Part shown: positions 33,106-43,899 of the stretch, in pieces
Layout: the number at the start of each line of letters is the position of its first letter
Position numbering within the stretch: position 1 is the stretch's first letter
Program-made: the position numbers and the translations under genes
Notes under the pieces: generated by a model
Seen by the model: only the letters and a program-made list of their open reading frames with translations
Databases searched by the model: none
What the model was told of the DNA's origin: nothing
Assembly: GCA_029204225.1 (NCBI GenBank)
Contig: CM055103.1
Coordinates: forward strand, 23,996,163 to 24,060,162
Length of the DNA: 64,000 bases
Direction of reading: 5' to 3'
DNA from: Diphasiastrum complanatum
Taxonomy: Eukaryota > Streptophyta > Lycopodiopsida > Lycopodiales > Lycopodiaceae

Positions 33106-33822
33106 TGTTAGATTTCTTATGCTCAGCCTTAAAAATCGTTCAAGTAATGAGCATCCTGAAAACAGCCGAAGGTCGACTACATGTTTCGAACCTTCACATT
33201 TTTTCACCTTTGGAATTTTTTTGTGCCTTAACCATTTCTAGGCACCTTCGTCTTTTTCGACCTTTTTGGCTTTTTTGCACCTTTGCAAAAAAGGCGACAC
33301 AATGACCAAAATTCACTTTAGACCTGTCTTAAACATTTCAAGACACCTTCAAGTTTTTCGAGTTTTTCCACAACAATGGCAGCTAGACGTTGCTAGCTTA
33401 TTATCAACCCTAAAAATAGTTGGACAACTAAATATCCCAAGGGCGGTTACCTACTTTGTACATATACAAAGACTGGCGTAAATAGCATTCAATGCTTGTA
33501 AGATATTTAGAAGACATTTGTAAATATATGCTACAAGCTGACTCAAGCTAAGATAAATTTTTATCAAGAGTTTTTTATTACTATCAGAGTTATCTATAGC
33601 CAGCATAATCACGCTCAACAATCAGCCTAAAGTTATCACTTCAAGCATTGTACTCACTGTTGATATTCAGAGTGTAATTTTTTCTGTCTCACTATTGTAT
33701 TGTTCATTTTGTGCAATTTGTCTGAATCATTCATTTTGAATATCTTTGCTGCTAACTATTGCGTTTCCGATCCTACATGCCTACGCTCAAGCTTCTGTTG
33801 CCTGTCTTCTCGATTTTCGACA
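33106..33822 (+). repeat. 5' LTR of Copia C
   Basis: It has TG...CA ends and is followed directly by the PBS at 33823-33834 (tggtatcaaagc). Its first 155 bp match 46483-46638. Confidence 0.88.
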
Positions 33823-33965
33823 TGGTATCAAAGCAGACATTTCAGTAATCTACATTTCTATTGTAGATTATCAGTCTCGTTTCTATAAAGACGTCTTTCA
33901 AGCAAATGCACAACCAACAGTATTTCGACAATCGTTGTTTCTACCAACGATCTCGTTCAACCAGA

Positions 33966-35174
33966 ATGGATCCATCATCTAGTTCATCTCTCATTGACAA
34001 ACTCAATGGAAATAACTACCATCTCCGAAAAAAGATCAGCATCCTCCTCATGCTCAAGATAGGATCAGCAAGCTCTATATTCAAAAGAAAATCAGAAGTT
34101 CAGATCAAAGAGATCTACACAATCAGATCATCCTAACAGAAAGAGCAATACACAGTCTGGACCAAATTCCAATTCAGGATCGAATTCAACATCTTCATCA
34201 TTCCAACCAGTGCAGAAACTATTTAGTATATACTGTAAGAGGACTAGCCATGAAATCAAGGATTGCCGAACTTTGAAGTACAACAACGAAAAGAAGCAAT
34301 TCCAACAACAAGCACATAGTGCAATGACCAGTCACTCAATCCAGCCACAAGATGAAAATGAAGCAGCGTTCATGACCAAAGTTGGAGAACAACAAGATAT
34401 CAATTCTTGGTATCTAGATTTCGGAGCAACTCAACACATGATTCACTATTGCGACTGGTTCAAAGACCATAAGTCATTCACCCACTCTCGAGTTGTATAT
34501 CTTAGAGACAACTCATCACATTCAATCAAAGGTGAAGGAATAGTTAGAGTTGAATTCTAGAGAGGCGAAGTCAAGTTGTTGTCCAACGTTCTCCACGTTC
34601 CAAATCTGACCAAGAATCTACTCTCAATCAACAAAATCACGGATTTCGGTCAGAGGGTTGAATTCGATACAAACATTTGTACCATTCTTGACAAATCCAT
34701 TAAGGTTCTAGACTTCAGAAGAATAAGCAGCTATCTTTACAAACTCAGCCATTGTTACTCTTCTAACAATCAAGCTCTTCACACAGCCACTTTTGAATCA
34801 ACTGATATGTTGTGGCATTTCAGACTTAATCACCTTAACTTCAAAACTATTCGGCAAATGTCTACTCAGAGTCTAGTACAAGATCTATCATATGTCAGCA
34901 AGCCAACTTCTCCATGTAAAAGTTGTATTTGCAGCAAGCATGCTAAAAGCCCTTTCATACTCAGCTCATATTTCCAAAGGCTTGCTAGACCTTGAACATA
35001 GCGCCATTTGTGGCCCGATGTAGGCTTTGACAGGGGGAGCTCTCTATTTTCTAACCTTTGTCGATGACTTCTCACAAAGGACTGCTACTTACTTTCTGAA
35101 GAACAAATCCAAAGCGTTCAAATTCTTCAAGCAGTTTAAGACGTTTGCTGAAAATCAGACCCAGAGGAAGATCA
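33966..35174 (+). pseudogene. Copia C gag start, protease and integrase N-terminal half
   Basis: MDPSSSSSLIDKLNGNNYHL at 33966 is a gag start. Most of gag is then deleted. The zinc knuckle is degenerate (YCKRTSHEIKDC, about 34230). The protease active site reads WYLDFGATQHM, so the catalytic D-S-G is D-F-G, which should inactivate it. A TAG at 34558 is followed by SNVLHVPNLTKNLLSINKI (34576 on) and the integrase zinc box (H..LNH...CKSCICSK). The core begins with FLTFVDDFSQRTATYF (about 35040) and stops at 35174, where Copia A is inserted. Confidence 0.8.
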
Positions 35175-36194
35175 TGTTGGGAATCATGTGTTGCTTCGAT
35201 ACGACTGACGAGAATCGTGAGAAAAAAATTCATGAAACATTTGTGACTCTCTTTCAAGATTCAGATGGAGTTTAGATGTGTTCGCTGGGCACTGCTAGCT
35301 GAAACACTCCTATAATCCTCCAAAAAGTAGTCAGTTACTACTGATCTACGTTCATAAAATTTAACTTCATTTCAACCAAGGTGCAAAATTCTAAAAAAAC
35401 AAGAAAACTCAAACATACAAAAATAAAACAGCATAAGCATTCGACATCCAAGATCAGACACAACTAGAAAAATAATCTATATTGATTTTCCCTGATTTTT
35501 TCAGGGCACTACATGAGAATCCACGCACTGTGTTGGCGTGAGAGAAGCATGGCTCTCTCACGAGTAGTAGTCTTGCTTCACTAGCGGACAATTGGATCTT
35601 TTGATCCTAAACAAAATTATCTTCTCGCACGCAGACAGATCTTCTGTCTATGCTCGTCTTGATTGCTTACTAGCATCAGAGTTCTTATTTTTTGTGTCTC
35701 TTCTCTTTTTGTTACACTCTGTGTATCCTGTCCTGATATGTGTCAAGTATTATCCAGTAAGTACGGTCTCTCTATGTAAACCTAAGATTAGAGTGATTAT
35801 ACATCTACAACTAATCAGGGAATTACAAGAGTGGCAGATTAGCCACAACCTAGGAAGTATCTGCTGATGTCATGTCATCAGGTCAGATCTCTGTACTTAT
35901 GGGCACTTGCGTGATCTCTGGTGGTACTCCTTGGAGCACAAGGACAGAACGGGTTTCGTTTCCACCGTTGGTTTCGCTTACCTCGTCTGCCTTTCTCTCT
36001 TGCTGGACCGCAAAGGAATCTCGTTTGTGGATCTTTCGTGTTCGCGAATCGTTCGTCTTCATCTCCATTGACTTTCGTGTTCGCGAAACTTTTTGTGTTT
36101 TGTGTCTCCAGATGTTCGAGTTCGCGAACATCTTCGTCAGGTGAAGGGCTGAAAGCTAGCAAGGCTTTGTAATCAGAAACACTTTGTTTCTTCA
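35175..36194 (-). repeat. 3' LTR of Copia A
   Basis: It matches 44896-45788 over most of its length and matches the D/E LTRs. On the plus strand it starts tgttgggaatcatg and ends tttgtttcttca. Confidence 0.87.
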
Positions 36195-36609
36195 GTTCCC
36201 TCTCAAAGCATGGTAGCTTTATGATCCCGAGACTGCTCCTTTCCCTCTCAAAGAGCCCTTTGTCCAAAGCTTTAGTGAAGATGTTAACAACCATATCTTT
36301 TGTTCCTATGAAGGTGGTCTGCATCATCTTCCTTTCAATCAGATCCCTAATCAAGTGATACTTGATCACAATGTGCTTCGTTCTTGAGTACAACATAGGA
36401 TCTTTCATCAGGTGTATCGCAGAGGTGTTGTCCATCTGCAAGACCAATGGCTCGTTCCTTGTTTCGCCCAATTTGTCCAGGAACTGGATTAGCCAAATTA
36501 TTTTGTTGGCCATCTTCGTTGTTGCTACGTACTCTGCTTCACAGGACGACTGGGCTACAATGGTCTGTTTCTTGCTAAGCTAGAGGACTGCTGCTCCTGA
36601 TGGGATGGT
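36195..36609 (-). pseudogene. Copia A RNase H, C-terminal part
   Basis: The frame contains SKKQTIVAQSSCEAEY with its catalytic Glu, then VLQMDNTSAIHLMK (Asp of the third acidic motif), and ends NIFTKALDKGLFERERSSLG. RNase H degrades the RNA strand during reverse transcription. A TAG near 36578 is the visible break. The first half lies on the other side of Copia B at 41451-41600. Confidence 0.85.
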
Positions 36610-36614
36610 GCATC

Positions 36615-37250
36615 TGTGAAAGATTCAACTAGTTTCATCACATTTTGCAAAATTTCCATATTTGGCATATTGAGGCCAAAACTTGTTTTAGACTTAGATG
36701 TTGTCTTTTCAAAGTTCATTAGTCTAAATTTCATTTGAATAAACACTTTCTGAAAGTGTGGGAAAGATAGAATGCGAGTTTGAGTATATTCAATTTGAAT
36801 AAGTTGGGTACATTGAATCTAGACCCAAAATTAGTAGGGTTAGCAATTTGGTGGGAAAGCCAAGTGGCCAAATGGGGTTTGGACCTGTTATAAAAGGATG
36901 TATATCGTGGAGAGAGTGATCTTCTCTCTTCTCTATTTCATTTTCATGCTTATACATGGTTCTCTTGGGTTCTACTATCTTGGTGATTGCTTGCAATTCT
37001 ATGTGTAGAATGATCTATATTTGTTATTTTTGGATCCACACGTGTGAAATAAAGTAGCTTTCTGGTTTTGTACGAACGGAAACAGTACATAATCATTTCA
37101 TTCAAGTTTGATCAAGTTCTATTAGTGTTTGCATCTCAAATTGTGTGTAGATGCTGATTTTTCTACATTGGTGAGATTGGTAGTGTATTCCTCTTTCTAA
37201 CCAAAGATCATTCAAGTAGATTGGATCTTAAGGATCTGAAATCTTTCACA
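36615..37250 (+). repeat. 5' LTR of Copia B
   Basis: It has TG...CA ends, with a TATA box at 36889-36897. Confidence 0.93.
36889..36897 (+). promoter_or_regulatory. LTR TATA box (Copia B 5' LTR)
   Basis: tataaaagg is present at the same place in all four LTRs of this family (36889, 41071, 58137, 62965), followed by a TC-rich stretch typical of a transcription start region. Confidence 0.6.
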
Positions 37251-37262
37251 TGGTATCAGAGC
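37251..37262 (+). other. Primer-binding site of Copia B
   Basis: tggtatcagagc, a perfect initiator tRNA-Met match, follows the LTR without a gap. Confidence 0.9.
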
Positions 37263-37832
37263 TTGTGTTTTAGGTTATGAAGGAGGAAATCAGATCTATC
37301 AATGATTTGGTGAAGATATCAAGTCTAGAGCATGCTAGAGAGGATTCTACACCAAAATCGGATTTTTTGCTTTTGTAGATTGGATCTTTTGTAGATCAAA
37401 ACACTAAATAGGTCAATATACTTTTTCAATTCCTGATTTATGAATTCACATACTGGATTGGTTCATCCTAAGTGGTGGCTTATAGATTGCATATCAAATT
37501 TTCAGCATTTGCATGTAGATTTGGAATAGTCAATTTTTTGTGATTTTGTCAAAACCTTAATTCTCATTGGATCTCTAGATAGTGAGGTTGTTGGACTTCA
37601 TTTGAGTGTGTTTCAATCTTAGGAAGTGGCCAAATGTCATTAGATTGAGGATAGATCATAGGTTGATCAAGATTCCATGATTCTATGTGTTGATTTGCTT
37701 GGATAAGTGCTAGAAGATAATTTGTGAGATAGTTTCAAATCTTGGTGATTTCTTTTGTAAGCATTTGTTGTTGTTAAAAGGAGTGCTTTGTACATTGAAG
37801 CAGGTTGAAAGAGTTGATCAGGTCATTGCTAC

Positions 37833-38496
37833 ATGGCAACCTCAATTGGAGTCATGTTGGAAGCCAATGATAGGCTTACCTCAAGTAAATATTCATTGTG
37901 GAAAGTGAGGATGGAGTCACTTCTTGAGATGAATGATGTTTTGGATATTGTTGTAGGCTATTTTGGATGGAAGGACACCTTTTGAGATGCTATTCAAGAG
38001 GAGGCCGAGTGTCAACTTTCTAAGAACCTTTGGATGCACATGCTATGTCAACATTACTCTTGATGATAGGACCAAGGAGGATCCAATTTCAAAAAGAGGT
38101 ATTTTTGTTGGATATAGTGAGGTGAGTAAAGCCTACAAGGTTTACATTCCTTCTACTAACAAAGTGATTGTTGGTAGAGATGTCATTTTTGATGAGGGTA
38201 ACATTCCAAAGGTGTCTTCAAGCATGATTGATGGTAGAGTGGATAGATCTAGAATTCTTGATGTTGATGAGAAGGATCCTACCTTGGATGGTGGTGATGA
38301 TGGACCTTCATCAAGTCAAAAACTAAGGAGAACATCAAGAAAAAGACAAGTACATTCAAGGCTCACATATGATCAAAAGGGTAAGCAAGTAGTTTCTGGA
38401 AATTATGTTGCTTTCCTAACCTCTTTGGATGAGCCTACAAGTGTAGATCAAGCAAGGAAAGAAGAGGAGTGGATCTTGAGTATCGATCTCTTATGA
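37833..38496 (+). pseudogene. Copia B gag start joined to integrase C-terminal region
   Basis: The ATG at 37833 gives MATSIGVMLEANDRLTSS as in Copia M, but at about 37957 the sequence jumps from gag (VLDIVVG) to integrase (DGRTPFEMLF). That is the equivalent of deleting about 1.79 kb of Copia M (59293-61087) with almost no homology at the join. The join is out of frame. The integrase C-terminal part itself is open from 37963 to 38496 (FGCTCYVN, GIFVGYSEVSKAYKVYIP, DVIFDEGN), followed by an acidic Ser-rich linker. It stops at the first residues of RT (EEEWILSIDLL). Confidence 0.85.
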
Positions 38497-39176
38497 AGAG
38501 TGGAACATCTTTTGGAGGATCTTCTTGTGTACATGGAGCTATGCAAGTGGATGGATGTTATCTTGATGTAAAGTCAAGTATTGGATCTGGAAAGAAAAAA
38601 AAATTCAATGACTTTGATTATCAAGTTGATGATCAAGAGGTTGATCTCAAAACGCTTCAACTAGTCAAAGGGGAAGTTGGCAATTTGGAGCTAGTCAAGA
38701 GCATCAAAGGGGAGGTAATTGGCAAAGGTATTATGGATCTATTTTTACAGCATATTGAAAACTCAAGTAAGGTCAAAGGAGCAGCAAGGAAGTGTTGTTC
38801 AAGTTTACTTTACTTGTTCTATCTCATGTTTAAGCAATTTCATGTGGATATGTGCAAATTGTTAGGATATGGTAAAACTAGCTACATTGGTGAGCATTGT
38901 TTTGATGTTGGATTTGTACTAGCATTATTGGCTGATTTTGTTGATGGAAATGAAGCTATTGGAGGATCATTATGTCACTCATTCATGGTCAACTCATCAA
39001 GGTATGATGGTATCTTGAGGCAAGATGAAGATGGAGGCTCATTCATGGAGTATCATGGTGGATACATGGCAACGAAGGACAAAGGAGGAGGAGACATTCA
39101 AGCAAAAGTTGATCACTCACATTTATTGTTTGTTTGCTGTATTTTTCCAGAGATTTCAGAGTTGGAAGCATGGTGA
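38469..39176 (+). CDS. Extra ORF of the Copia B/M family in place of RT, 235 aa, unknown function
   Basis: It overlaps the end of the integrase ORF by 28 bp in another frame. The first ~20 codons (DLEYRSLMKSGTSF) look like the very start of Copia RT (normally EEY.SLM.N.TW). After that there is no RT similarity: no YVDD, no FLHG, no K.RLVAKG. Later parts include KVKGAARKCCSSLLYLFYLM, VGFVLALLADFVDGNEAIGG and SSRYDGILRQDEDGGSFMEY, with a hydrophobic segment in the middle. Copia M has a homologous stretch (61595-62238) broken by frameshifts. It may be transduced host sequence or decayed non-coding DNA that happens to be open. I cannot assign a function. Confidence 0.35.
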   Translation: MDLEYRSLMKSGTSFGGSSCVHGAMQVDGCYLDVKSSIGSGKKKKFNDFDYQVDDQEVDLKTLQLVKGEVGNLELVKSIKGEVIGKGIMDLFLQHIENSSKVKGAARKCCSSLLYLFYLMFKQFHVDMCKLLGYGKTSYIGEHCFDVGFVLALLADFVDGNEAIGGSLCHSFMVNSSRYDGILRQDEDGGSFMEYHGGYMATKDKGGGDIQAKVDHSHLLFVCCIFPEISELEAW

Positions 39177-39332
39177 AATCATCTCATTTAAATTCTATTT
39201 GATTTTTCATGTTCTAGTCACATTTTTACATGTAAAATTGATGTAAGAAATAGTGAAGCATCCCAAGTGGACACTATTCTCTATATCAATTATGGTTGTT
39301 TCTATTTTTAGTATTACATGATCATTGAAAGG

Positions 39333-40207
39333 CATCTACCTAATGACTTAGTAAAAATATCTACCATTTGATCTTCAGATTTACAAAAGACAAGATCAAT
39401 AGCTCCATCAAGATTTCTCTCAAACAAAATGATAGTGTATTTCGATGTGCTTGATTCGAGCATGTAAAACTAGATTTTTGGCAAGGTAAATGTAGCTTTG
39501 ATTGTCGCAAGATATAATAGTCGCACTCACCTGTGGTTGACCTAAATCCACAAGCAATCTTCGTAACCATACCGCTTCTTGTGTAGCATTGTTGAGTGCT
39601 CAATATTCAGCTTCCGTCGATGATAAGGCTACTGTAGGTTGCTTTTTGCTGCTCCATGAAATTGTAGTTGTACCATAATTCAATGTATGACCACTGGTAG
39701 ATCTTCTGTCATCAATATTACCTGCCCAATCGGCATTTGTATGACCTACCAACATTGGTGCTTTAGGCTGATCATACTTCAAACCAAAATTCAATGTCCC
39801 TCGAATGTATCTAAGAATAAGTTTAGCAGACTTCTAGTGTGCTTGACTAGGATCTTGCATAAATTGACTAACAACACCAACAACATAAGAAATATTAAGT
39901 CCTGTGTGTGTCAAATAAATCAAACTACCCACCAGCTATCTATACAAATAAGTATCTACTTTCTCAGATTCATCATATGTAGTAAGCTTCATGTTGACAT
40001 CCATAGGTGTACTCAAAGACTTACAATCCTGCATATTAAACTTATAAAACAAATCTCGTGCATATTTGCTTTGTGTAAGAAAGACCATGTCTTCCTTTTG
40101 CCATACTTCAATGCCAAGACAATAGTGCATCAATAGATCTCTCATTTCATAATTCTTAGGAAGAAGATCATTCTTATGATGGATCAAAGTTCTATTGGCA
40201 AAAACTA
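39333..40207 (-). pseudogene. Inverted Copia RT end plus RNase H inside Copia B
   Basis: On the minus strand, opposite to Copia B: MIHHKNDLLPKNYEMRDL at 40187, then MHYCLGIEVWQ, LTQSKYARDLFYKFNM and STPMDV (RT thumb). Further on are LILRYIRGTLNFGLKY, ADWAGNIDDRRSTSGHTL, SSKKQPTVALSSTEAEY and CDNQSYICLAKN (RNase H). It has in-frame stops after TYLYR, DPSQAH and STEAEY. The left join to Copia B sequence is at about 39332 (atcattgaaagg). On the right it reaches at least 40152 and probably about 40207, since Copia M retains 50 bp of its right end. It comes from a different Copia family than B. Confidence 0.8.
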
Positions 40208-40276
40208 TGCTAGGAGCATTGGAAGCTAGGAAAGCGAGTTTAGAGGTACATTATTGGAGCTCAAGATTTTGGCATA

Positions 40277-40801
40277 TTGTATGAGGGATCATTACCTAAT
40301 CTTTTTGGATTTTCAGATTCGGACTATGCCGGAGACGTAATGGATAGGAAATCCATTAGTGCTTATTGTATTTTGATAGGTGATGGAGCTATATCATGGA
40401 TGTCAAAGAAGCAAGCCACTATCTCATTGTCATCTAGTGAGGCCGAGTACAAAGCTCTTACACATTGCACAAAGGAGATGGTATGGATCAAGAGGATGAT
40501 CAAGGATCTTCACTTGTTGGAATTTTCAGAGAGCCCAATCATCTTTTGTGACAATCAATCAGCCCAGAGAATGGCATCCAATCCTATCTTTCATGCTAGG
40601 AGCAAGCATATTGAGATACAATATCATTTTGTGAGGGAGCGATTCATTGCAAAGGAGGTGGAGCTTCAACATGTGTTTTCAAGGGGATGTGTAGCTGATA
40701 TTTTCACCAAAGCATTGGGAAAAGACTTGTTCATGAAGCATAGGACTTCACTTGGAGTATTATCAAAGTCTATGCTAAAACTAGTTGAAGAGGGAGTGTG
40801 A
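40277..40801 (+). CDS. Copia B RNase H, open to the 3' LTR
   Basis: The 174-codon frame holds all acidic RNase H motifs: FSDSDYAGDVMDRKS, SSSEAEYKALTHC and FCDNQSAQRMASNP. It also has the usual ARSKHIEIQYHFVRE and IFTKALGKDLFMKHR. The stop TGA overlaps the LTR start at 40797. It lacks RT in front, so it cannot act in cis within a polyprotein unless translated internally. Confidence 0.85.
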   Translation: MYEGSLPNLFGFSDSDYAGDVMDRKSISAYCILIGDGAISWMSKKQATISLSSSEAEYKALTHCTKEMVWIKRMIKDLHLLEFSESPIIFCDNQSAQRMASNPIFHARSKHIEIQYHFVRERFIAKEVELQHVFSRGCVADIFTKALGKDLFMKHRTSLGVLSKSMLKLVEEGV

Positions 40802-41445
40802 AAGATTCAACTAGTTTCATCACATTTTGCAAAATTTCCATATTTGGCATATTGAGGCGAAAACTTATCTTAGACTTAGAGGTTGACTTTTCAAAGTTCA
40901 TTAGTCTAAATTTCATTTGAATAAACACTTTTTGAAAGTGTGGGAAAGATAGAATGCGAGTTTGAGTAGATTCAATTTGAATAAGTTGGGTACATTGAAT
41001 CTAGACCCAAAATTAGTAGGGTTAGCATTTTGGTGAGAAAGCCAAGTGGCCAAATAGGGTTTGGACCTGCTATAAAAGGATGTAACTCGTGGAGAGAGTG
41101 ATCTTCTCTCTTCTCTATTTCATTTCATGCTTATACATGGTTCTCTTGGGTTCTACTATCCATTGGTGCACTATCTTGGTGATTGCTTGCAATTCTATGT
41201 GTAGAATGATCTATATTTGCTATTTTTGGATCCACACATGTGAAATACAGTAGGTTGCTGGTTTTGTATGGACAGCAACAGTACATAATCATTTCATTCA
41301 AGTTTGATCAAGTTCTATTAGTGTTTGCATCTCAAATTGTGTGTAGATGCTGATTTTTCTACATTGGTGAGATTGGTAGTGTATTCTCTTTCTAACCAAA
41401 GATCATTCAAGTAGATTGGATCTTAAGGATCTGAAATCTTTCACA
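40797..41445 (+). repeat. 3' LTR of Copia B
   Basis: It is preceded by the purine tract gaagagggag and followed by GCATC. The TATA box is at 41071. Confidence 0.93.
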
Positions 41446-41450
41446 GCATC

Positions 41451-42752
41451 CTCCTGAGACGCTTTTACAGTCATCCCTGAGAGATGCCCAGCTAGCATCA
41501 ATGTAGGAAAGTATCTTGAGAACTGCACCACGACAATAACACAAGCCATAATCCCTCGTTAATTGAAGATATTGCAAAATTTCTTTTGCAATCTTCCAAA
41601 GTGTCGAGCCTACATTCGTGCAGAATTGGCTCATTTTGAATACTGCATTAGCAATACTAGGACGTGTGTTGTCTGCAAGGTACATCAGTGAACCTATCAA
41701 TTTCATGTAGGGTGTGAGCTGCATCTGTTCCCTTTCTTCCTCAGTCTTTGGACAGTCGTCATTTGTTAGCACCGTCCCTACAAGCATTGGAGTGTTCGCT
41801 CCTTTGCAGTTTAGCATCCCAAAAGTCCTTTAGGATCTTCTAGGTGTATCTAGACTGGTGAAGGTATAGCTTGCCTCCCTCATAGTCCCTTTCAATTAGG
41901 TAATACCTGGCTTCTCCCAAATCCACTATCTCGAAATGCTTCGAGATGTTTGTCTTTACTTCAGCAATTAGCTGCTCACTCCTGCAAAGTATCAAAGTGT
42001 CGTCCACATAAACAGCCACTATGATGACCTGCCCATCTGTAACTCTGACAGACACATTGGAGTCAGCCAACAGAGGCCTGAATCCCAATGGTTTCAGGGC
42101 CTAATCCTTCTTCTTGTACCATTGTCGGGCTGATTGCTTCAGACCGTAAATGCTTCTATGCATTCTATGATAAATAGTCAGGAAATGAATTTGAGACAAA
42201 TCCTAGGGGTTGATCCATGTAGACCTCTTCATCTAATTCGCCATGTAAGAAGGCTATCTTCTCGTCGACAATGTGGATCCTAAGGTCACAAGCTGCTGCA
42301 TATGCAAACAACAAATGTAGGGACGAATGTTTGACGATAGGAGAGAAGGTTTCAGAATAGTCAATACCGTATCTCTGAGAGAAACCCTTCGCTACCAGTC
42401 CTGCCTTGTATTTTGTCACACTTCCATCTGGTCCATATTTGAGTTTAAAAACCCATTTGCCTTTGATAGTCTTGCGCTTATGAAGTAATGGCTCCAACGT
42501 CCATACTTGGTTCTTTCTCATGGACTCCATCTCTTCGTTCATGGCTTGGATCCATTTGTCCTTTTCTGGACATTCAATCGCCTCCTCAAATGTCTGTGGT
42601 TCGCCACTGAACCCACAAAATTCTTCTGATGTGGAAGCTGAGCTACCTGTCACAAATCTTGTTGGCACTCTTCGTGGTCTTGTCGACCTTCTGGGAGATC
42701 CTCCCAGAACAGCTATGGCTTTGCCCTTGTCTGCTGCTCGCTCCAGAACCAT
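41451..42752 (-). pseudogene. Copia A reverse transcriptase and start of RNase H
   Basis: RT copies the element RNA into DNA. From 42752 the frame contains a linker with PRRSTRPRRVPTRFV, then EAIECPEKDKWIQAMNEEME and WVFKLKYGPDGSVTKYKAGL. After AKGFSQRYGIDYSETFSPIV come IAFLHGELDEEVYM and, near 42000, IVAVYVDDTLILC with the catalytic YVDD intact. The thumb region GSLMYLADNTRPSIANAV (about 41690) leads into DYGLCYCRG of RNase H. Stops near 42170 and 41830 and frame changes break it. The RNase H half continues after Copia B at 36609. Confidence 0.87.
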
Positions 42753-42831
42753 CTTGGTTTACAAGAACTATGGCGGCAGGTTGGCTCTCAAATCTTTCTT
42801 CGTCTGATTCGTCGCTCGAATAGGAGGCGAC

Positions 42832-43432
42832 TCAACAATCTTCGTTTTTGTGTTCATCCTCTACTCCCTCTGACGTTGGCGGCAGGTCAACATACTGTCT
42901 TTCCAGAACTTCATAGCTATCAGGGTCTTCGTTGGCCATTGTCCTGCTCTCGTCAAATTTGACATGCCTCACTATTTTCACAATGTTCGTGTCTGGCATG
43001 TAGATTCTGTAGTATGACGAATTATTGTCATAACCTATCAAAAATCCTTGCTCGGCTTTCTCATCAAGGTTCTTGCGAAGCTTATCAAGAATATGTGCAT
43101 ATGCTACACAGCCAAATATTCTGACGTGAGATAGGTTGGGCTTTCTACCCTACCATAGCTCATGTGGTGTCGTGTGAGGAACACCAGATTTACGTGTCCT
43201 ATTCTAGATGTATGCGGCTGTAGCTACTACTTCAACCCACAGTGCCCTTGGAGCCTTCGAGTATGCCATCATGCATCTGGTGACTTCCATCAGGGTCCTG
43301 TTCTTTCGTTCAACAACACCATTGTGCTGCGGTGTGTAGGCTGCAGTTCTTCTGTGAATGATGCCATGATCATTGCAGAAGTCAGTGAAGCGATTCGAGA
43401 TATATTCGCCACCTCAATTTGTTTTGATCTGC
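42832..43432 (-). pseudogene. Copia A integrase, C-terminal two thirds
   Basis: Near 43415 the frame reads GGEYISNRFTDFCNDHGIIH, then YTPQHNGVVERKNRTLM with the catalytic Glu. The motif before GGEY has a stop where the second Asp should be. Then come ALWVEVVATAAYI and a C-terminal domain with QGFLIGYDNNSSYYRIYMPD and VRHVKFDE. The zinc HHCC box and first catalytic Asp are missing, because a deletion joins the protease end (near 43500) directly to the core. Confidence 0.82.
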
Positions 43433-43433
43433 T

Positions 43434-43823
43434 TCACCTTGCTGCCTTTGCATCTCTCAGTCCAATCCACATATTTTGTGAATTTATCGAGTGCATCCCT
43501 GCATCTGCTATTCTTACTACAAAGAGCAGGTCTTGCTGCAGAGTTGGCACGAACAGAACATCTTCGAGTCGTCTGTCTCTGTCGTTGGTGTTGAGCCAGA
43601 GTGAACCAATACCATTCACTTGATGTCTAAATCCATCTCCAAGAACTATGAGTCTTGAGGGATCTGCACTTCTGAAATCAGACATGATTCGTCTTGATGT
43701 CACGAAGTCTGAGGTGGCTCCTGAATCTAGGATCACCTCGCGTGTGTCAGACGTTGATGCTGCACACACATCTTCGCAGATGTAGGCGGTCGAACAATTT
43801 TTGTTCGTTCTTTCTTCGCCCAT
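43434..43823 (-). pseudogene. Copia A protease region
   Basis: EVILDSGATSDFVTSRRIM holds the aspartic protease active site DSGAT. DVLFVPTLQQDLLFVVRI is the usual end of the domain. It runs out at 43434 because of the deletion into integrase. Confidence 0.82.
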
Positions 43824-43899
43824 CTTCGAGCTCTCGGGCTCCTCGACATAGGAAGAACTATTATCGTTCTCCTGTCTGTTCTATGCTGATCTGTTTCTT

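Larger units (their letters stand above)
36615..41445 (+). mobile_element. Copia B, plus strand, rearranged non-autonomous, with target duplication GCATC
   Basis: The LTRs are 36615-37250 and 40797-41445 (TGTGAAAGATTC...ATCTTTCACA), the PBS tggtatcagagc is at 37251-37262 and the purine tract gaagagggag at 40787-40796. GCATC flanks it at 36610-36614 and 41446-41450. The interior keeps the first 42 codons of gag, then jumps to the end of integrase, followed by an extra ORF, an inverted RT/RNase H piece of another Copia and an intact plus-strand RNase H. The LTRs differ by a 13-bp deletion between ctatc repeats in the left copy and by scattered substitutions. It is the same family as Copia M, and as the innermost insertion it is the youngest event of this nest. 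Confidence 0.95.
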
